This document shows, one piece after another, positions 1-11,040 of a DNA stretch of 64,000 nt (positions are counted from its first letter, which is position 1; every line of letters begins with the position of its first letter). A program made the translations under genes and the position numbers. The notes beneath the pieces are model-generated. The model saw only the letters and a list, made by a program, of their open reading frames with translations. It searched no databases and was not told where the DNA came from. Origin of the DNA: Sipunculus nudus (taxonomy: Eukaryota > Annelida > Sipuncula > Golfingiida > Sipunculidae). The stretch lies in NCBI GenBank assembly GCA_026874595.1, contig CM049312.1:65378929-65442928 (forward strand). The letters run 5' to 3'.

Positions 1-113
1 ATAACAATACATTTTGTTATAAACATTGAATTATACATTGAAATTACGAAAAATATTGCATTAAACACGGTAGATGGTAGACATTACAGTTACACCTTAA
101 CAGTAATCATTGA

Positions 114-115
114 TA

Positions 116-187
<72 letters not shown>
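114..187. repeat. (TA)n microsatellite
   Basis: About 74 bp of alternating TA with a single interruption. It lies in the intron before the first readable exon of copy 0. Confidence 0.95.
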
Positions 188-190
<3 letters not shown>

Positions 191-213
191 TGTAAATGGT
201 TATATCCCTGCAG

Positions 214-315
214 CTTGCAGAGATCATGGGAAGTGTGTTCATGGGTCTTTCGATGCAACCAGTACTGTTTGTGGATGTGTGTGCACTGGAGGCTGGGAAG
301 GCAAACTGTGTGACC
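214..315 (+). CDS. Copy 0 exon: EGF-like module with C-x-C-x-C core
   Basis: Reads CRDHGKCVHG, then CGCVCTGGWEGKLCD. It is 102 nt, preceded by ccctgcag and followed by gtaagt. It matches copy A exon 29611-29712. A long TA repeat lies just upstream in the intron. Confidence 0.8.
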
Positions 316-3300
316 GTAAGTATGAAAAAAATATATCGTCATATAACGTATGGATTAGATATGAATACATCTTTTTCCATTGTAATATCGCATTCTGACA
401 ATCTGCCTTCCGTCTTTATCTATTGTATTTTTCAAATAAGTATTTACTTTGATTTGATCATTTGTTATTAATATATTTTTACAAATAAATAATAAAAATG
501 TTTATGTATATATAATATATGTAGACACATAATAGTAAATGTTAAGTAAATTTTAGGGCTGAGAACATCTGCGATTTTCCTATTTTATATATATTGTGGT
601 ATTTGGAACCGAATTGGAAACCATATTTCGAGTCAATGTAGCACGTCAATGAAAATAAATGTAACTCCCGGAAAATTTCCGGTCACAGGCTTCGCTAGCA
701 AGCCTACTTGATATTTTATTGCCATGCGACCTGGCGTCTCTGTAGACACAACCTTAAGGGATATTAATATGGCCTCTCAGCCTTTCAATGTTACAATTCA
801 TTTGGATATCTAGATTTGTAAAAGAAACCCAATTATCATTACACTTAATGACTGCTGTAAGCAAAATTTTGAAGTATCGATAAGTGACAACGATATCGCA
901 ACACGCAATACAGTAATCATAGATATATCCGATAATACCGGTTTAGCGACATCGAGCCCTCTAGCAATCTTTATCACTGGATTAAATATAAAATATCTTT
1001 CCGCAGAATGTACTCAAAAGACGTGTGAAAATGGTGGCGTATGGAATGCCCAGACATGTAGTTATGTCTGCATAGGCCACTGGCGAGGGGATACCTGCAC
1101 AAGTGAGTGTTTTCTCAACTTTTCTCTCATCATCTCTCCTCAGTTTTGTTAAAACGACTGTTTGTCCCTTTAACATTTGCTTTTCCGACGTTTTTGTAAT
1201 CATCCAATCAGTATGGCTTGATAGCATTCATGATGTTCCATAGAAGGAATCATGGTGGGATGAATCTCAGTATTCATTAGGCATATATTATGTATCTTTC
1301 ACCAGCCTGGGCGATGGTGCACATCGTTTCCAACCACCCAAAGACCAAAGGTTTTCTGTTTGTCAACATTGGCACATATACTGCGTTTAATATCAATTTA
1401 TAACTCGTAAATCCGTCACATATGCAATTTTAGGTGTTTTGCAACAAGTATCACCTAAGATTTATTATTCTGTGGGTGGGATGTGCTAAAAATAACATAC
1501 TTTCAACAGAAAAGAAGGTCAATAGGAGCCTTTGTGTTATCTGGTTGTAAATTTTAAAGTATAAAGATATCCTTACAAATGCTCAAAACTCTGACCTCTC
1601 GAGGGGTAATATATGGAATCATACGAAAACTATTACTTAAACCCCATGGTTCCGCTGTTAGTAATATAACAATCTGTATATATTCCAGGGGACTGTACGG
1701 TTGGTGATCCAAATGTTTGGCCGTGCACACGACTTAAGGAGGGTACCGCTTACAGTTGTTCAAACTCTTGGTACAGGAACCAGTGTCCCGCCCGCTGCTA
1801 CCCTGACTGTAAAGGTCAGTGTTCAAATCAATAACATGATTTCAAATTAAGTTCACTCAGCGTAAAAATTTTAACCTGAACGGAAAGATCTTATAAGTTC
1901 ATTATTCATATTTTGAATGGTCTAATAAGGAAAGGTAAATATTACCAATAAGAATATATATACAACATAATAAGATATTGATATGATTATGCAATTATAA
2001 AATAAGATATAAGATACAATAGCATAATGTTTAATTGGCGTGAAGACGTCGAAACTTTCCGAACTCCGGATATAACTAGTTTAATTAACTGTTAATATAC
2101 TTTACATATCTTAAAGAATATTACCTGAGGAAATGCACCAGTGTAACCGAGATTATCCCATGTGTCAATGGAAACTTCAATCCAGACACCTGTCAGTGTG
2201 ACTGCACAAATGGCTGGCAGGGTGAACTTTGTGACACGCGTGAGTATTTAAATAGAATACTAAGATATTTATGTCTGAGTCAAATTATCCTAACAATATA
2301 CCATGAATGCATCTTTGTACCAATATTTGGATAATATTTCTCGGAATGGAACCTAAACATAAATATGATATGGCCATTTTACTGACCAAAGTGACATATT
2401 TATAAAAGACATTTAGATTTTAAAAAATCATCTGAAGGAGAATCAGCAAAACCTGCTCTGAGGCATGCTTTACAATTGGTTCTTAATTGCCTCATGAAAC
2501 AATTTCCAATGTTTAATGTATCTGCTTATTATACAGCTGACTGTTCCGTTAGTAAACTCCCGTCGACGTGGCCTTGCTCCAGCTGGGAACGTGACAACAG
2601 CAAAGGTTCCGCATACAAATGTTCAAACGGCTGGTTCTCAGGGCAATGCTGGTACAACTGTAACGCTGATTGTAAAGGTATTCAGATGTACATTTACGGT
2701 GTATTTGTGAAGTCAATTCTAGTTGGACGATTGAATAAACTAAACCTTAATTTTTAAACATGAAAATGCTGAAATTGAAAGTGCAACTTGATAAATATAT
2801 CAATATAACTGGTTCAATTCACTACTATCCCTTCATACACCGCATATTTCAAATGGGTCGTGCGCCACAGATTCTTGTCTGTACTGGGTAACTTGGAAAG
2901 AGACAAAATTCATTAACAGTTTACATTGAATACATTGAATCATTTTCGACCACCTGGGTCCTAGCATATAAATACATTTAAAGTGAGTGTAATCTGAACA
3001 ATTCGATCAGATAATGTATTGCTGAAAAAGGTAAAAAAAAAAACATAAGCTAACCATACCCTTTATCCTGTGTGAATATGTGTGAGTAAACTGATTGGTA
3101 TACTAAATTTCCTGCTGGACTTTTGTTGCCATGATTGTACAGATGCCGTTTTGTATTTCCCCATTTTGGGTATCTATACTGTATTTTATTCCTGATTGTG
3201 ATTCTTTATGTATATCATAGCCGCTTTCCTGAAGAAATGCAATGGCGTGACCGAGATTCCATTTTGTGGAAATGGAAAGTTTAATCCCGATTCCTGTCAA

Positions 3301-6300
3301 TGTGACTGTTCAGATGGCTGGAAGGGTGAACAGTGTGACACACGTGAGTATTCAATCAAATGAACTGACTAGTGTAATCCACGTGAGTATTCAATCAAAT
3401 GAACCCACGTCACACGTGAGTATTTAAAAAGAAAACTCAGATATTTATGTCTGAGTCAAATTGTACCCTAACAATATACCATGTATGCTATTTGTATCCC
3501 CATGAATATCAATATTTGGTTTATATTTGTCAGAAAGAAACCTAAACACATATATGATATGGCCATTTTACTGACCAAAGTGACATATTTACAAAAGACA
3601 TTTAAATTTGTTTAAATATCATCTGAAGGAGAATCAGCAAAACCTGCTCTGGGGCCTGCATTACAATTGGTTTTTAATTGTCTAATAAAATAATTTCCAA
3701 TGTTTAATGTATCTGCTTATTATACAGCTGACTGTTCCGTTAGTAAACTCCCGTCGACATGGCCTTGCTCTAGCTGGGAACGTGACAACAGCAAAGGTTC
3801 CGCATACAAATGTTCAAACGGCTGGTTCTCAGGGCAATGCTGGTACAACTGTAACGCTGATTGTAAAGGTATTCAGACGTACATTTACGGTGTATTTGTG
3901 AAGTCAATTCCAGTTGGACGATTGAATAAACTTAACCTTAATTTTTTAAACATGAAAATGCTGGAATTGAAAGTGCAACTTGATAAATATATCATTATAA
4001 TTTGGTCAATTCACTACTATCCCTTCATACACCGCATATTATAAATGGGTCATGCTCTACTGATTATTGTCTGTACTGGGTAACTTGAAAAGGGACAAAA
4101 TTCATTAACAGTCTACATTGAATACATTGAATCATTTTCGACCACTCAGGTCCTAGCACATCAATACATTTTAAAGTGAGTGTAATCTGAACAATTCGAT
4201 GAGATAATGTATTGCTGAAAAAGGTAAAACAAACTTAAGCCACCCATATCCTTTATCCTGTGTGAATATGTGTGAGTAAACTGATTGGTATACTTAATTT
4301 CCTGTTAGACTTTTGTTGACATGATTGTACAGATTCCGTTTCGTATTTCCCCATTGAAGGTATCTATACAGTATTTTATTCTTGATTGTGATTCTTTATG
4401 TATATCATAGCCGCTTTCCTGAAGAAATGCAATGGCGTGACCGAGATTCCATTTTGTGGCAATGGAAAGTTTGATCCCGATTCCTGTCAATGTGACTGTT
4501 CAGATGGCTGGAAGGGTGAACAGTGTGACACACGTGAGTATTCAATCAAATGAACCGATTAGTGTAATCCACGAGAGTATTCAATTAAATGAACTCACGT
4601 CACACATGAGTATTTAAAAAGAAAACTAAGATATTTATGTCCGAGTCAAATTGTACCCTAACAATATACCATGTATGCTATTTGTATCCCCATGAATATC
4701 AATATTTGGTTTATATTTGTCAGAAAGAAACCTAAACACATATATGATATGGCCATTTTACTGACCAAAGTGACATATTTACAAAAGACATTTAAATTTG
4801 TTTAAATATCATCTGAAGGAGAATCAGCAAAACCTGCTCTGGGGCCTGCTTTACAATTGGTTTTTAATTGTCTAATAAAATAATTTCCAATGTTTAATGT
4901 ATCTGCTTATTATACAGCTGACTGTTCCGTTAGTAAACTCCCGTCGACATGGCCTTGCTCTAGCTGGGAACGTGACAACAGCAAAGGTTCCGCATACAAA
5001 TGTTCAAACGGCTGGTTCTCAGGGCAATGCTGGTACAACTGTAACGCTGATTGTAAAGGTATTCAGACGTACATTTACGGTGTATTTGTGAAGTCAATTC
5101 CAGTTAGACGATTGAATAAACTTAACCTTAATTTTTAAACATGAAAATGCTGAAATTGAAAGTGCAACTTGATAAATATATCATTATAATTTGTTCAATT
5201 CCCTACTATCCCTTCATACACTGCATATTATAAATGGGTCATGCGCTACAGATTATTGTCTGTACTGGGTAACTTGAAAAGGGACAAAATTCATTAACAG
5301 TCTACATTGAATACATTGAATCATTTTCGACCACTCAGGTCCTAGCATATAAATACATTTTAAAGTAAGTGTAATCTGAATAATTCGATGAGATAATGTA
5401 TTGCTGAAAAAGGTAAAACAAACTTAAGCCACCCATATCCTTTATCCTGTGTGAATATGTGTGAGTAAACTGATTGGTATACTAAATTTCCTGTTGGACT
5501 TTTGTTGACATGATTGTACAGATGCCGTTTCGTATTTCCCCATTGTGGGTTTCTATACAGTATTTTATTCTTGATTGTGATTCTTTATGTATATCATAGC
5601 CGCTTTCCTGAAGAAATGCAATGGCGTGACCGAGATTCCATTTTGTGGCAATGGAAAGTTTAATCCCGATTCCTGTCAATGTGACTGTTCAGATGGCTGG
5701 AAGGGTGATCAGTGTGACACACGTGAGTATTCATTCAAATGAACTGATTAGTGTGATACAGTGTATTAAATCAAATAAACTTACGTGACACATGTGAGTA
5801 ATCAATTAAATGAGTATTTTAATGTGACACACGTAAGTATTCAATCAAATGTTGTTCAGTAGATAACCCTGACATCTGTTATTATTATGCACATACTTTA
5901 AATAGTTGCATTACATTTATGATTTTCTATTTTGTTAACTGTACTTCAAGTGCTTCGTTTTTTTCTGGCCATTGTGACGTTGTGGAAAGCAAAATGTAAA
6001 CGATGGTGCAGGATTGTACAAGGAAAATTATATAAGGATAACTCAACTAATTTATGTTTGGACAGAAAGCGAGGATGTTTTTTGTTTACGGCAGCCTGTT
6101 TATCTTCAATTATGCTGCGATAAAAATGTCCCGCTGCTACCTTAACATCCTTTAAAACTCCTAGCATATAAAACTGGAAACAAAGCTGCCTGAAATTATC
6201 ATGTCATATAATGTAAGGTTGAGTCATTATTAACTGCCGAAACACAGTTCCTCTGTTTTGTTAAACTGATGTATTATTGCATCGAATTAATGGATAAAGA

Positions 6301-8290
6301 TATATTCTTTGGAGAAATGGAATCCACGGATACAGTAAAGACAGAATACAACGATTAAAACTGATCCAGTGTCTCACATTGTTTCTCTCGCTCATTTGTG
6401 ATTTTTTTGCGATGTCCAATGACGACTTGACGTGAACTTTCTTGTATGCTATAGTGATCTAATCTTGTTCAAATCGAAGCTGGTATTAAAGTTTTCATTC
6501 TTCAGGTGTATATAGTTTGAGGCACTGCCAAAATTGACACAATAACAGACAAAATCCGCTAGATAATGTTACGTCAGGGGCAAGGAAAGTCTAAACAAAC
6601 AGTAAACATCGTATTGACAAGATAAGATTCTACTGTGATAAACACTGGATCGTGGAGACGGAAGAATTATGGTATTTATGTTCTAGTGTCGTTAGGCCAA
6701 GGCCAATTTACAGAGGTAAGGCCGTGCAAGCGCTTAATTGGCTGCACAGCTGTTAGTCACAGTCAGCTGATCTATCAGCACGGACTGCCACTGTAAGTCC
6801 AGAGCTTCCTTGGACGTGTGTAGTTTTTGTGTTTATTTATCAAGTTTTAGTTGAAAATTCATTATATAACCATGTTCACCTTTTTACAATTCTATTGGAA
6901 AGTATAAAAAAAATTATAATTTAAGAGTTAACAAAGGAGGTTAAAACCTTAAACCTGTTCATCGAACTGCCTCCTTTTTTGTAAAATCAGATTTATTCCC
7001 AACTCAATATTAACATGTGTAAACACAATAGAAAGAGCTGCTTGATTTTGCATATTAAATGTTTATTTGGACATATTGTTCCCCTCGGTGTTTGATTGTG
7101 CATCTAAATATAATGAACTTGTGTCTTTGGCGAAATTCCTGGTTTGAGCGTTTAATTAAAAAATCCCTTCCAATGATATATGTAAATTTGGTTTCTTTGG
7201 AACAAAATATCTACCGAATGAACTATAAATGAAAATACAGTGAGTGAAGTTGTATGGTAAACTGTACAAGGTAAGTGAACCAAAAAATTTAAAAGTCGAG
7301 TCAAGGGGCGTCTAGAACATTTCTTTTTGAAAGAGTCATGTACATTTGTACCATACCACATCAAAATACATTTTAAATAAGTAAAAGAAGAATTATTATT
7401 AACACAATATTCATTAATACCTTTTCCTACTTGTTAATAAACTCTTCTGACATATTTTTGTTTTATTTAGCCGACTGTTCCATTAGCAAACTTCCAACGG
7501 TGTGGCCATGTTCAAGCTGGGATCGTACCAACCAAAGTCCTTACTACAAGTGTTCCAACGGCTGGTTCTCAAAACAGTGCTGGTACAACTGTAACAACGA
7601 TTGTAAAGGTATTCATAAGTAAAGGAACACTTATTGTATAGCGTAAATTCCAGATAATCAGCAACTTGCATTTAATAACACCCATTAATATAATATAATG
7701 TGCTAATAGAATCCCATGCCAGATAAACAGTGTCACTTTACCACCACAAGAAAAACGGGTATACAGAGTACATATCCCTATACTTGATTGAATTCAGTCT
7801 TCAAAGTGTAATAACGTAGCACGGGACAGGTGCCTAAATAAAATTGCAAAACGTGATTGATTAATCTTCTTTAAGATAATTTTAGAAGAGGAACAGAGTG
7901 TATTGTTTTAAGAATGAGTTCAAGATTCCTGTTCAGCCTTAGAGAGGATAGGTAATTGAGAAAATATGAAATAATATAACACAACATATTGTAACAGGAC
8001 AGAAGAATGACAAAAATAATCACAAATGTAACTACCGACTATAAATAGGGCAGTAGATTAATTACTTACTTCAGTTATTCCATGTGTTGTTGTATTCAAT
8101 AATTGCCTCTTTTTATATACTTTTCTTCATTGTTTTGGTAACTATATTCTAATTTGACGTGTGATCATATAATTGACAATTGTGGTCTTTTCCCTCAGCT
8201 AATTACTTGAAGAACTGTCCTGGAGTCAGCGAAATCCCAGAGTGCAGCGGCGGGAAGTCATTTGACCCGACTTCTTGCGCCTGCGGCTAA
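214..8290 (+). CDS. Copy 0: 3' part of a multi-module secreted EGF/W-module protein (5' end outside window)
   Basis: Twelve coding exons can be read, all entered in phase 1: 214-315, 1007-1102, 1689-1814, 2117-2239, 2537-2677, 3221-3343, 3728-3868, 4411-4533, 4918-5058, 5600-5722, 7471-7608 and 8199-8290 (TAA). They encode about 488 residues: EGF, EGF, W, EGF, then three tandem W+EGF cassettes, a last W module and a truncated EGF that ends the protein. Each exon has AG before and GT after it, and no frame is broken. By homology with copy A, the missing 5' part would carry the signal peptide and CAP domain; that is inference. The protein is probably secreted and disulfide-rich. Its function is unknown. 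One EGF cysteine is replaced by tyrosine (exon 1007-1102). Confidence 0.8.
1007..1102 (+). CDS. Copy 0 exon: EGF-like module missing one cysteine
   Basis: 96 nt, acceptor ccgcag, donor gtgagt. It reads TQKTCENGGVWNAQTC followed by SYVCIGHW. The matching exon of copy A (30309-30404) has SCDCTGHL, so the fourth cysteine is tyrosine here and Asp is Val. The frame is intact. Confidence 0.78.
1689..1814 (+). CDS. Copy 0 exon: W module 1
   Basis: 126 nt. Six cysteines with the signature DC...VWPC...YSCSNSWYRNQC...C...DCK. It matches copy A exon 33806-33931. I do not recognise this module as a named domain. Confidence 0.8.
2117..2239 (+). CDS. Copy 0 exon: EGF-like module after W1
   Basis: 123 nt, acceptor cttaaag, donor gtgagt. 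Reads EYYLRKCTSVTEIIPC, then NPDTCQCDCTNGWQGELCDT. It matches copy A exon 34231-34353. Confidence 0.8.
2537..2677 (+). CDS. Copy 0 exon: W module 2, first tandem cassette
   Basis: 141 nt. Reads DCSVSKLPSTWPCSSWERD, then YKCSNGWFSGQCWYNCNADCK. First of three near-identical copies spaced about 1190 bp apart. Confidence 0.85.
3221..3343 (+). CDS. Copy 0 exon: EGF-like module, first tandem cassette
   Basis: 123 nt. Reads AFLKKCNGVTEIPFCGNGKF, then CQCDCSDGWKGEQCDT. Acceptor atcatag, donor gtgagt. Donor-like repeats follow in the intron. Confidence 0.85.
3728..3868 (+). CDS. Copy 0 exon: W module 3, second tandem cassette
   Basis: 141 nt and essentially identical to exon 2537-2677. The differences are mostly silent (cgtcgacgtgg against cgtcgacatgg). 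Donor gtattc is shared by the cassette copies. Confidence 0.85.
4411..4533 (+). CDS. Copy 0 exon: EGF-like module, second tandem cassette
   Basis: 123 nt, same module as exon 3221-3343 with one Asn to Asp change (KFDPDSCQC). Same acceptor and donor. Confidence 0.85.
4918..5058 (+). CDS. Copy 0 exon: W module 4, third tandem cassette
   Basis: 141 nt, same peptide as the two previous cassette W modules. Confidence 0.85.
5600..5722 (+). CDS. Copy 0 exon: EGF-like module, third tandem cassette
   Basis: 123 nt. Ends GWKGDQCDT where the first two cassettes have GEQCDT. The Asp matches the single cassette of copy A, so this unit may be closest to the ancestral 3' boundary. Confidence 0.85.
5716..7470 (+). 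other. Long intron of copy 0
   Basis: It begins with decayed repeats of the donor region (gtgagtattcaatcaaat) up to about 5850. No exon-like cysteine pattern was seen in the remainder. A short open frame near 5932-6123 has no recognisable product. Confidence 0.5.
7471..7608 (+). CDS. Copy 0 exon: last W module
   Basis: 138 nt after a 1.75-kb intron. Reads DCSISKLPTVWPCSSWDRTN, then YKCSNGWFSKQCWYNCNNDCK. Matches copy A exon 37195-37332. Confidence 0.85.
8199..8290 (+). CDS. Copy 0 terminal coding exon: truncated EGF
   Basis: Acceptor ccctcag. Reads NYLKNCPGVSEIPECSGG, then FDPTSCACG and TAA. It resembles the first part of the internal EGF modules but stops after the CxC, leaving four cysteines. 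Confidence 0.85.
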
Positions 8291-8975
8291 TCAAAATGCA
8301 CAGAACAAAGAAAACAAATTGCCCTTCTCCACACGGGTGAGTAATGGTCAGAGGACAGTAACTGTCCCTAAGAAACATCAACGGCAGTAGAATTAAGCCA
8401 AGAGAAGACTATTATAAAGCACATTGTGATAGTTCATGTTCTTTCAGTTCCTAAATGTCTAGGTCCCAGTTTTAAATTTGTTTAGCTTCGAGGTCGTTGA
8501 ACTAGGCTGTTTGGCTAAATACCAGAAAAATTTTTACACTCTCTTAGTATCCCCAATTCCAAATAACTCTAGGAAACACACTTTGTGCCAGTAACTATTT
8601 CTGTGACATTCCATGTGTTATAGAACCAGTGTTTGTTGCTTAGAAAATATATATTTTTTTATATACAACGTATTATGACCATCACGACAGTGATATGTTT
8701 ATATTTAGAAATAAATTATATTCATTCTTGATGCAATAAGTGATTTATATTCCTACTACCAGAAGCCTGTTCTTCGCTGATTTGTCTTCTACAAATTCCT
8801 GGCGTTATTTAAACTGATTTCATGATCATATCTGTAAATTTCAACTAGCAGGAAATTATGTTTTTTTTTGTTTTTTAATTATACATCTCTTTTAAATTTA
8901 CAGGTGAAGACTGAGTAGAAGTTGAGGTGGAGAAATTAATTTGTTTTAACGAATAAAGGTTTCAACTCGAACAAT
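8291..8975 (+). other. Copy 0 3' UTR with an intron
   Basis: A donor GTGAGT at 8337 lies 46 nt after the stop codon. An acceptor (atttacag) ends at 8903, and AATAAA is at 8952-8957. The same layout occurs in copies A and B, which supports a spliced 3' UTR. No transcript data were seen. Confidence 0.5.
8952..8957 (+). terminator. Polyadenylation signal of copy 0
   Basis: AATAAA in the same conserved context, 49 nt after the presumed 3' UTR acceptor. Confidence 0.5.
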
Positions 8976-11040
8976 TGCTTAATTATTCTTATTTATTATT
9001 TCTTTTTGTTTGCAATTTATTAAGAAACTATATATGAAAAAAAAAAGATTTTCACCTTTAGCTGTTATATAGCTGTTTCTCATACACTGTCGAATTAAAG
9101 TACCTATAAAGCAAAGTAAAAGGCGTTTTACACTTAAATTTTATACTGACACAAGGAATTAAAATACAGGATTAAGTTCAATATTGTCATTTAAAGTGGT
9201 TTTAGCTAAAGGAGGGCAGTCACATATGTGATGATGTTATGTAAAGGTACTAACATCCAGTCAACGAGCTGATAAAATTATCAAATTAACGCTCCCAGTT
9301 TGCAGGTTTTAGGTGTTCATTTCGTTCTCTAACAAATTTTTAAATCCTTCGTATTTCGAGTCTGATAATAACATTAAAATACACACTAAAAGTCGCCAGA
9401 AGATTTGTAGACTTTTTCGGTTAAATGTATTGGATTCCAGGCAATTTCTGAAAAAAACGAGGTTCCCAAGTTCCCAAGTTCCATTTGACAAACTAAAAAA
9501 ATGTAACCGGGGCTTGTTAATACCGCACTTGTAGTAGTTAAATGATTGACTAGATGCTAATAGTGAGAGCAAATCCTTAGTATATATATAATTTATATTT
9601 GAATCGTTAGAAACACGTTCAAACTGCTACTTCAAACTGATAAGAGGACGTGCCCCATGTTCTAACACTGCACTTTATTCGTCACCTTCTTTACTTTTGG
9701 TCTATCACCCTTAGCAACAGTTTTATCATTACAGAACGTATATAAAGACCTATTCCTATTCAGATACTTTACTTTTACTATTCAAGGATAAGCTATTTTT
9801 TCAATGCGTTAGTTTATAGTATAATAAGAACATGAAGAGAACGTATTTGCCTACATTTTATGGGAGTGGAACGAGGTACGAATTAAAGCACTGTGTGAAT
9901 CCATTTCTTACATAACTACTTAAATAGACAGTGAGAAAACCAGAACAATTTGATTATCTTCACTAAAATATGAAATATGGGTTTTGATCCGTATATTGCG
10001 GGTAAAATATGCAAACTAGCCAAAATAGGCAAAGGTTTATTGTTTAATTCAGCATTCTTTTTTACCTAGAACAGACTAATAAAATCTGCTCCCAATACTA
10101 ACTTTGCATTACTTTGCAATCTGTTAATCAGTTTATAAGAAAATTTATACATTTCCATTTTGTAAATAATTTGCGTATTCAAATATGTAAATATGCAACA
10201 ATAGACAAGACGAACCCCAAAATATTCAATAATCGTCACTACCATACTTTTTTTAAATGGGTCTAGGCTAATTTTTCCTGTGGAATCTATTTTTGCTTCG
10301 CACATTTTTGTATCTTGCATACTGAATGAGATTGCATGTTTAAATAAATTATTGAAATGTAAAAAAAAAGAATGTTATTGATATTTCGGATTTACCTGGT
10401 CAGAGTAAACAATTTTTGGAACAAAATTGTATACAATATAACATCAGTCTATGTAACATTTTTAAGGTATTCATTTGCAGATAGTTTATACAAATTGGGC
10501 AAATTCAGTTAATTGTTAAAATTTGCATTGTCTTAAGGAATACCCTAACAAATTAAATACTGGTTGTTTTACTGACTATCTTTAGAAAGTGCAATATCGA
10601 TTCTCTGATGAGGAATCAAATATCGCTTATTTTTAAACAAGAATTTTATTGATATTTCGGATTTACCTGGTCAGAGTAAACAATTTTTGGAAAAAAAATT
10701 GTATACAATATAACATCAGTCTATGTAACATTTTTAAGGTATTCATTTGCAGATAGTTTATACAAATTGGGCAAATTCAGTTAATTGTTAAAATTTGCAT
10801 TTTCTTAAGGAATACCCTAACAAATTAAATACTGGTTGTTTTACTGACTATCTTTAGAAAGTGCAATATCGATTCTCTGATGAGGAATCAAATATCGCTT
10901 ATTTTTAAACAAGAGAGACTGTTAAATTAAACAAAATACAGTTTACTTCGACAGCTTCTGAAGAGTGCATTTGTTCTTTAATTGATTCAATTTAGCAAAG
11001 CTATAAACTATTAACTGATTCCTGACTAAGATATTGCTTC
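8976..11040 (+). other. Downstream flank of copy 0, homologous to the downstream flank of copy A
   Basis: No gene seen. Recognisable blocks match 38600-40685, for example the segment around 10915-11035 (gagagactgtta... gacagcttctgaagagtgca) against 40570-40680. Homology ends near 11035. Confidence 0.6.
10371..10914. repeat. 272-bp direct tandem duplication
   Basis: The block starting tattgatatttcggattta at about 10377 recurs at about 10648 with only a few differences, and both copies end in cgcttatttttaaacaaga. No coding content. Confidence 0.9.

Larger units (their letters stand above)
2240..5790 (+). repeat. Tandem triplication of a W+EGF exon cassette (~1190 bp unit)
   Basis: Equivalent exon starts are 2537, 3728 and 4918 for W, and 3221, 4411 and 5600 for EGF, giving a period of 1189-1191 bp. 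Introns are repeated as closely as exons, so whole genomic units were duplicated recently. Copies A and B each have one such cassette. Each unit adds 264 coding nt (88 codons) in frame. Confidence 0.85.

Noticed and set aside
97-342. Open frames rich in Tyr-Ile on both strands (also 19174-19462, 44948-45196 and 56763-57107)
   Set aside because: They are translations of TA microsatellites, with no splice or domain support.
9309-9572. Frames on both strands in the downstream flank of copy 0
   Set aside because: They are not conserved as open frames in the matching parts of arms A and B.
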